From the NCBI GenBank assembly GCA_030272155.1, contig CP126195.1, forward strand, positions 6,679,001 to 6,743,000: a stretch of DNA of 64,000 bases, in the 5' to 3' direction. Made by a program: the position numbers and the translations under genes. Below are positions 56,791-64,000 of the stretch, in pieces; the first letter of the stretch is position 1; every line of letters starts with the position of its first letter. The notes under the pieces are model-generated. The model searched no databases. It was not told the origin of the DNA and saw nothing but the letters and a program-made list of their open reading frames with translations. The stretch is from Tetradesmus obliquus (taxonomy: Eukaryota; Chlorophyta; Chlorophyceae; Sphaeropleales; Scenedesmaceae).

Positions 56791-58499
56791 ACCAGCACCT
56801 CTTACTGGCTGCTGAGCCGGCAGTTTGGAGCCTAAAACCCCACATACATCAAGCACACCAAAGTGAACAAGTGCCGCTGCATATGGTGGAATGCGACCAT
56901 ACGCAGTTGCACTTGAGTGGCATGTGTTGCGATGCCATCAATCATACACAAACAAGACAACTGGATGGGGCAAAAGGCACACACCACAACAGGCGTGGTG
57001 GTAGTGCCTATGTACAAGAAGTGCCTATGTACAAAGAAGACCGCCAAACAGTGCAAGTAATCAGTGCCAAGGAAACGCGCACATCACAACAGGCGGTGTA
57101 GACGTGCCAGCGAGCAGTTTCCAGCAAGTGAAACCAACCGGCGCAAGGGAACATGAACGTATTGCACAGGCCATGTGCGGCACCCACCAGTGCGAAAGAC
57201 CAGTATTTAGTCGAGAGCACAGTAACCCAAACCAAAATAAGAACCAATTGGGAAGTTGTTGAGTAGGCATATACACCTCGGTAGCGCATGACAGCAGGGC
57301 TCACGCCAAGTTGCTGCCTCCGTGACGGGGGTCCCGGGAAGTGATGACCGCCCTGCAGTGGGGGCAGCACGCAAGACACACACAACAGCCGAGGTGGAGT
57401 ACCTGTTAGGAGCAATAGATGGGGTCACGTCTGTGACGCTGCGGGGCAATGTGTTGGCAGTCCTGTCGCACTGGCAGTGGCACTCGTCAGGCGGCGCAGC
57501 AGCCCTGGGCATGACGGCACAGCACCCTGTAGAGCGCTCAACTGTGCAGCCATATCACCGCGGCAATCTGTCCATTCCACTCTGCCAGCCTGTCCTGTTG
57601 CCGGGCAGCGTCCACCAACTCACAACAACACTCACATGTTTATTCGATGATTGTGACCTCTGTGACTGCGGCAACCTCTGTGGTGTTGTTGGCGATTGTC
57701 TCTTCGTCAGCCTGGGTCTGCTGCACGATGGCGATCAGGGTCTCCAGGTGGCCAATGAAGTGGCGCCTGTAGGCAGGATTGACGGCCTGCATTGCACAAC
57801 AGATAAAGGGTGGGCAAGGGGTGGGCATGTTGGATGTTTGAAGCACAAGCAGTAGGTGTGTGATTTTACATCTTGGTTGTTTTTGTTCCGGGACAAAACA
57901 AGGGTTGAGGAATTTTGTTGGAGTGATTTTATGGTGTCCATTCACCAGTATTGCTGTGCTTGTAGCTCACCTGTAGCTAACATCGCTCTCCCTTCTGTGT
58001 GGCATGCCTGTATTGTTGCTGCTCAGTGGGCCTCCTGTAGTTCTTGTTGCTGACGGTTTTCTTGGAGAAAGCAACAAGAACTAACATCGCTGTCCACTTC
58101 TTCGCAGCAACACCATTCCTGTATATTGTTTTGCATAGCGTGTCCTCCCATTTCCACCTGCAGCTAACACTGCTCTTCCTTCTACATCCGACTGTATGCT
58201 GTCCAGTTGGCGTCTGATGTTTCTTGATATGCTGTCTTGTCCCGCTCACATGTCCCATGCGGTGGTGGACTACCACGTCGACGCAAAAATGATGGGTCCG
58301 CGTCAGCAGCGTGATAATGGCAAGCGTCGCAAGGTGCGCATGCAACAGCCAGCGTGTTTTGTTGGTGTGCGTGTGCTCGTCTGAAAAGACTGCCAGCAGC
58401 GGCTGCCGGCTTGCTGATGCAATGCACACGTGACAATTACAACAGATCATGGGTCTCCCGCGTTCTCACCTCGCTCTTGCTGGATGCAAACCGCTGTCT

Positions 58500-58818
58500 T
58501 GTCCAGCTCACCCCAACGGCGGCCGCGACAGCACCCGGTGCTCATCCGCAGCAGCAGTTGCAGGCGATGCAGCAGCAGCAGCTGCATGTGATCCAGCAGC
58601 AGCTGCAGGTGATCCAGCAGCAACAGCAGGTGATCCAGCAGCAGCAGCAGCAGCATCAGCATGTGCAGGCGATCCAGCAGCAGCAGCAGCAAGTGCCGTG
58701 GACGCAGCAGCAGCAGCAGCGCGCCTCATCAGGTGCTGTGCAGGTGGGTTGCTCGCCAGGATTGATTGGTGGCCTGTCAATGCGAAATGCATCCAATATG
58801 TACAAGCCAACCGACTGA
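58500..58818 (+). other. Candidate Gln-rich coding segment, diverged first unit
   Basis: The oldest-looking unit. Its frame reads LTPTAAATAPGAHPQQQLQA, then repeated VIQQQQQ blocks, VPWTQQQQQRASSGAVQ and MYKPTD-stop. It has VIQQQ where the other units have VQAVQQQ, so it diverged before the homogenised part of the array spread. The TTGTCCAG before it resembles the acceptor of later units. Confidence 0.35.
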
Positions 58819-59083
58819 CCAATCGCTGTATTCCTCAATTGTGGAGTCTCATTTGTAGGTGTTGGCCTTTTCATCTGCAGTTGTTGATTTCTCCCATTCG
58901 ATGTGCCATCCATGTCTCGTGCAGCTGCAGTTGCCTGATCCTGGTAGCTCTTGCATGTAGCTTCTGGCACAGGAGGCGCTGCAGCATTGCGCCCGCTGTT
59001 TGCAGAACTGACAGCTGCAGACCTCGATGTGTTTCCCGTGTTTCACCTCGCTCTTGCTGAATGCAAATCACTTTCTTGTTCAG

Positions 59084-59287
59084 GGCACCCCACCAGCGGC
59101 TGCTGCGACACCCCATCAGCAGCAGCATCGACAGCAGCGGCAGGAAGAGGAGCCACAGCCTCACGGATCAGTTGGGCACGTGTCGGCAGTGCAGCAGCGT
59201 AGCCCCCAGCCTGTGTTGCAGCATCAGCAGCAGCAGGTGCAGGCGGTCCAGCAGCAGCAGCAGCGCGCCTCATCGGGTGCTGTGCAG
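59084..59287 (+). other. Candidate exon inside array unit 1 (pattern repeated in every unit)
   Basis: Between an acceptor-like TTTCTTGTTCAG and a donor-like GTGCAG|GTGGGT lies an open segment of 204 bp (68 codons, phase 0 at both ends): GTPPAAATPHQQQHRQQRQE, EEPQPHGSVGHVSAVQQRS, PQPVLQ, then a Gln run and RASSGAVQ. The same signals bracket the segment in the later units; only its length changes, always by whole codons. Such symmetric exons could be joined in any number. No expression evidence is available here, so coding status is open. Confidence 0.35.
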
Positions 59288-60810
59288 GTGGGTGCATCCA
59301 ATATGTACAAGCCAACCGACTGACCAATCGCTGTATTCCTCAATTGTGGAGTCTCATTTGTAGGTGTTGGCCTTTTCATCTGCAGTTGTTGATTTCTCCC
59401 ATTCGATGTGCCATCCATGTCTCGTGCAGCTGCAGTTGTCTGATCCTGGTTGTGCTCCAGCTCTTGCATGTAGCTTCTGGCACAGGAGGCGCTGCAGCAT
59501 TGCGCCCGCTGTTTGCAGAACTGACAGCTGCAGACCTCGATGTGTTTCCCGTGTTTCACCTCGCTCTTGCTGAATGCAAATCACTTTCTTGTTCAGGGCA
59601 CCCCACCAGCGGCTGCTGCGGCACCCCATCAGCAGCAGCATCGACAGCAGCGGCAGGAAGAGGAGCCACAGCCTCACGGATCAGTTGGGCACGTGTCGGC
59701 AGTGCAGCAGCGTAGCCCCCAGCCTGTGTTGCAGCAGCAGCAGCAGCAGGTGCAGGCGGTCCAGCAGCAGCAGCAGCGCGCCTCATCGGGTGCTGTGCAG
59801 GTGGGTGCATCCAATATGTACAAGCCAACCGACTGAACAATCGCTGTATTCCTCAATTGTGGAGTCTCATTTGTAGGTGTTGGCCTTTTCATCTGCAGTT
59901 GTTGATTTCTCCCATTCGATGTGCCATCCATGTCTCGTGCAGCTGCAGTTGTCTGATCCTGGTTGTGCTCCAGCTCTTGCATGTAGCTTCTGGCACAGGA
60001 GGCGCTGCAGCATTGCGCCCGCTGTTTGCAGAACTGACAGCTGCAGACCTCGATGTGTTTCCCGTGTTTCACCTCGCTCTTGCTGAATGCAAATCACTTT
60101 CTTGTTCAGGGCACCCCACCAGCGGCTGCTGCGGCACCCCATCAGCAGCTGCATCGACAACAGCGGCAGGAAGAGGAGCCACAGCCTCAGGGATCAGTTG
60201 AGCACGTGTCGGCAGTGCAGCAGCGTAGCCCCCAGCCTGTGTTGCAGCAGCAGCAGCAGCAGGTGCAGGCGGTCCAGCAGCAGCAGCAGCAAGTGCCGTG
60301 GACGCAGCAGCAGCAGGTGCAGGCGGTCCAGCAGCAGCAGCAGCGCGCCTCATCGGGTGCTGTGCAGGTGGGCGCATCCAATATGTACAAGCCAACCGAC
60401 TGACCAATCGCTGTATTCCTCAATTGTGGAGTCTCATTTGTAGGTGTTGGCCTTTTCATCTGCAGTTGTTGATTTCTCCCATTCGATGTGCCATCCATGT
60501 CTCGTGCAGCTGCAGTTGCCTGATCCTGGTTGTGCTCCAGCTCTTGCATGTAGCTTCTGGCACAGGAGGCGCTGCAGCATTGCGCCCGCTGTTTGCAGAA
60601 CTGACAGCTGCAGACCTCGATGGGTTTCCCGTGTTTCACCTCGCTCTTGCTGAATGCAAATCACTTTCTTGTTCAGGGCACCCCACCAGCGGCTGCTGCG
60701 GCACCCCATCAGCAGCAGCATCGACAGCAGCGGCAGGAAGAGGAGCCACAGCTTCACGGATCAGTTGGGCACGTGTCGGCAGTGCAGCAGCGTAGCCCCC
60801 AGCCTGTGTT

Positions 60811-60848
<38 letters not shown>

Positions 60849-61449
60849 TGCAGGCGGTCCAGCAGCAGCAGCAGCAAGTGCCGTGGACGCAGCAGCAGCA
60901 GGTGCAGGCGGTCCAGCAGCAGCAGCAGCAAGTGCCGTGGACGCAGCAGCAGCAGGTGCAGGCGGTCCAGCAGCAGCAGCAGCGCGCCTCATCGGGTGCT
61001 GTGCAGGTGGGCGCATCCAATATGTACAAGCCAACCGACTGACCAATCGCTGTATTCCTCAATTGTGGAGTCTCATTTGTAGGTGTTGGCCTTTTCATCT
61101 GCAGTTGTTGATTTCTCCCATTCGATGTGCCATCCATGTCTCGTGCAGCTGCAGTTGCCTGATCCTGGTTGTGCTCCAGCTCTTGCATGTAGCTTCTGGC
61201 ACAGGAGGCGCTGCAGCATTGCGCCCGCTGTTTGCAGAACTGACAGCTGCAGACCTCGATGGGTTTCCCGTGTTTCACCTCGCTCTTGCTGAATGCAAAT
61301 CACTTTCTTGTTCAGGGCACCCCACCAGCGGCTGCTGCGGCACCCCATCAGCAGCAGCATCGACAGCAGCGGCAGGAAGAGGAGCCACAGCTTCACGGAT
61401 CAGTTGGGCACGTGTCGGCAGTGCAGCAGCGTAGCCCCCAGCCTGTGTT

Positions 61450-61487
<38 letters not shown>

Positions 61488-64000
61488 TGCAGGCGGTCCA
61501 GCAGCAGCAGCAGCAAGTGCCGTGGACGCAGCAGCAGCAGGTGCAGGCGGTCCAGCAGCAGCAGCAGCAAGTGCAGTGGACGCAACAGCAGCAGCAGCGC
61601 GCCTCATCGGGTGCTGTGCAGGTGGGTTGCTTGCCAGGATTGATTGGTGGCCTGTCAATGCGAAATGCATCCAATATGTACAAGCCAACCGACTGACCAA
61701 TCGCTGTATTCCTCAATTGTGGAGTCTCATTTGTAGGTGTTGGCCTTTTCATCTGCAGTTGTTGATTTCTCCCATTCGATGTGCCATCCATGTCTCGTGC
61801 AGCTGCAGTTGCCTGATCCTGGTTGTGCTCCAGCTCTTGCATGTAGCTTCTGGCACAGGAGGCGCTGCAGCATTGCGCCCGCTGTTTGCAGAACTGACAG
61901 CTGCAGACCTCGATGGGTTTCCCGTGTTTCACCTCGCTCTTGCTGAATGCAAATCACTTTCTTGTTCAGGGCACCCCACCAGCGGCTGCTGCGGCACCCC
62001 ATCAGCAGCAGCATCGACAGCAGCGGCAGGAAGAGGAGCCACAGCCTCACGGATCAGTTGGGCACGTGTCGGCAGTGCAGCAGCGTAGCCCCCAGCCTGT
62101 GTTGCAGCAGCAGCAGCAGCAGCAGCAGGTGCAGGCGGTCCAGCAGCAGCAACAGCAAGTGCCGTGGAAGCAGCAGCAGCAGGTGCGGGCGGTCCAGCAG
62201 CAGCAGCAGCAAGTGCAGTGGACGCAACAGCAGCAGCAGCGCGCCTCATCGGGTGCTGTGCAGGTGGGTTGCTTGCCAGGATTGATTGGTGGCCTGTCAA
62301 TGCGAAATGCATCCAATATGTACAAGCCAACCGACTGACCAATCGCTGTATTCCTCAATTGTGGAGTCTCATTTGTAGGTGTTGGCCTTTTCATCTGCAG
62401 TTGTTGATTTCTCCCATTCGATGTGCCATCAATGTCTCGTGCAGCTGCAGTTGCCTGATCCTGGTTTTGCTCCTGCTCTTGCATGTAGCTTCTGGCACAG
62501 GAGGCGCTGCAGCATTGCGCCCGCTGTTTGCAGAACTGACAGCTGCAGACCTCGATGTGTTTCCCGTGTTTCACCTCGCTCTTGCTGAATGCAAATCACT
62601 TTCTTGTTCAGGGCACCCCACCAGCGGCTGCTGCGGCACCCCATCAGCAGCAGCATCGACAACAGCGGCAGGAAGAGGAGCCACAGCCTCAGGGATCAGT
62701 TGAGCACGTGTCGGCAGTGCAGCAGCGTAGCCCCCAGCCTGTGTTGCAGCAGCAGCAGCAGCAGGTGCAGGCGGTCCAGCAGCAGCAGCAGCAAGTGCCG
62801 TGGACGCAGCAGCAGCAGGTGCAGGCGGTCCTGCAGCAGCAGCAGCGCGCCTCATCGGGTGCTGTGCAGGTGGGTGCATCCAATATGTACAAGCCAACCG
62901 ACTGACCAATCGCTGTATTCCTCAATTGTGGAGTCTCATTTGTAGGTGTTGGCCTTTTCATCTGCAGTTGTTGATTTCTCCCATTCGATGTGCCATCCAT
63001 GTCTCGTGCAGCTGCAGTTGCCTGATCCTGGTTGTGCTCCAGCTCTTGCATGTAGCTTCTGGCACAGGAGGCGCTGCAGCATTGCGCCCGCTGTTTGCAG
63101 AACTGACAGCTGCAGACCTCGATGGGTTTCCCGTGTTTCACCTCGCTCTTGCTGAATGCAAATCACTTTCTTGTTCAGGGCACCCCACCAGCGGCTGCTG
63201 CGGCACCCCATCAGCAGCAGCATCGACAGCAGCGGCAGGAAGAGGAGCCACAGCCTCACGGATCAGTTGGGCACGTGTCGGCAGTGCAGCAGCGTAGCCC
63301 CCAGCCTGTGTTGCAGCAGCAGCAGCAGCAGCAGCAGCAGGTGCAGGCGGTCCAGCAGCAGCAACAGCAAGTGCCGTGGACGCAGCAGCAGCAGGTGCAG
63401 GCGGTCCAGCAGCAGCAGCAGCAAGTGCAGTGGACGCAACAGCAGCAGCAGCGCGCCTCATCGGGTGCTGTGCAGGTGGGTTGCTCGCCAGGATTGATTG
63501 GTGGCCTGTCAATGCGAAATGCATCCAATATGTACAAGCCAACCGACTGACCAATCGCTGTATTCCTCAATTGTGGAGTCTCATTTGTAGGTGTTGGCCT
63601 TTTCATCTGCAGTTGTTGATTTCTCCCATTCGATGTGTCATCAATGTCTCGTGCAGCTGCAGTTGCCTGATCCTGGTTGTGCTCCAGCTCTTGCATGTAG
63701 CTTCTGGCACAGGAGGCGCTGCAGCATTGCGCCCGCTGTTTGCAGAACTGACAGCTGCAGACCTCGATGTGTTTCCCGTGTTTCACCTCGCTCTTGCTGA
63801 ATGCAAATCACTTTCTTGTTCAGGGCACCCCACCAGCGGCTGCTGCGGCACCCCATCAGCAGCAGCATCGACAACAGCGGCAGGAAGAGGAGCCACAGCC
63901 TCAGGGATCAGTTGAGCACGTGTCGGCAGTGCAGCAGCGTAGCCCCCAGCCTGTGTTGCAGCAGCAGCAGCAGCAGGTGCAGGCGGTCCAGCAGCAGCAG

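Larger units (their letters stand above)
54976..58448. other. Gene-poor stretch with two short tandem duplications
   Basis: About 3.5 kb. Two 82-bp copies lie at 55847-56010 and three 109-bp copies at about 56482-56790. A minus-strand stretch at 57640-57800 (acceptor-like TGTGCAATGCAG, then AVNPAYRRHFIGHLETLIAI, ending in TAA) could be a last exon, but no partner exon was found. The plus-strand frame at 57322-57855 overlaps it and is unconvincing. Confidence 0.45.
58449..64000 (+). repeat. Long tandem array of Gln-rich units (513-654 bp), cut by window end
   Basis: Unit starts (at ATG(T/G)GTTTCCCGTG): 59027, 59540, 60053, 60620, 61259, 61913, 62555, 63122, 63764; a diverged unit begins about 58449. 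Lengths are 513, 513, 567, 639, 654, 642, 567 and 642, all multiples of 3. Units differ in CAG count, in copies of a 54-bp block encoding VPWTQQQQVQAVQQQQQ, and in a 39-bp segment (CSPGLIGGLSMRN). Outside these they differ by few substitutions. Each unit has a frame ending RASSGAVQVG...NMYKPTD-stop. Either a family of small Gln-rich genes, repeated exons of one large gene, or a noncoding satellite. Confidence 0.93.

Noticed and set aside
57640-57800. Possible last exon on the minus strand (AVNPAYRRHFIGHLETLIAI...)
   Set aside because: A good acceptor and a natural-looking helix, but no upstream exon could be joined to it, so it is not listed as a gene.
57322-57855. Plus-strand frame of 177 residues
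   Set aside because: Overlaps a more protein-like stretch on the other strand; composition irregular, no family recognised, no splice or start context.
59224-63874. Minus-strand frames of about 107-179 residues in each array unit (MKHGK(H/P)IEVCSCQFCKQ...)
   Set aside because: They are long and repeated, but end in Cys runs that are only the antisense of the CAG tract; conservation follows from near-identity of the units. A real minus-strand gene cannot be fully excluded.

Overview
The window looks like nuclear DNA of a green alga, most likely a chlorophycean of the Scenedesmaceae/Sphaeropleales type; the lineage is inferred from style, not proved. Its genes are dense in short GT-AG introns (mostly GTGAG donors). 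Exons carry runs of CAG (Gln/Ser/Ala) and introns carry runs of CTG. Two genes encode N-termini resembling chloroplast transit peptides, and one protein is a chloroplast outer-envelope targeting factor of the plant type. No operons, bacterial promoters, CRISPR arrays or capsid/retroelement genes were seen.

Bases 1-45,120 are the gene-rich part. In order they hold: the 5' end of DNA polymerase alpha (-); an F-box/LRR gene with an in-frame TAG (+); a small unrecognised gene with an apparent frameshift (+); a plastid-type SAM methyltransferase (-); a membrane-anchored HAD class B acid phosphatase (+); a 13-exon papain-family protease of the CFAD/26-29 kDa type (+); an AKR2-like ankyrin/STI1 protein (-); a second F-box-like/LRR gene (+); and an 18-exon organellar isoleucyl-tRNA synthetase (-). 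I worked out the exon chains by hand, and all junction phases agree, except for the small gene. Three pairs are head to head: POLA1/LRR-1, methyltransferase/phosphatase and AKR2/LRR-2. LRR-2 and IleRS converge.

The largest protease intron (3.6 kb) contains two tRNA-Gly(GCC) genes in an inverted repeat, inside a nest of duplicated, partly inverted repeats. Minisatellites of 32, 10 and 30 bp lie in or beside the genes of this half.

Bases 45,120-64,000 are very different: few genes, fewer introns, lower GC and mostly tandem repeats. They hold a protein-kinase remnant, a two-form satellite (about 139 and 171 bp), an intronless 663-residue DUF900-type alpha/beta hydrolase, a small intronless ORF bracketed by about 180-bp repeats, and two short tandem duplications. 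From 58.4 kb to the window edge there is a long array of 513-654-bp units, each carrying a Gln-rich reading frame flanked by splice-like signals. This half looks like an accessory or subtelomere-like region.

The genes are mostly unrelated housekeeping functions (replication, organellar translation, organelle protein targeting, proteolysis) and form no common pathway.
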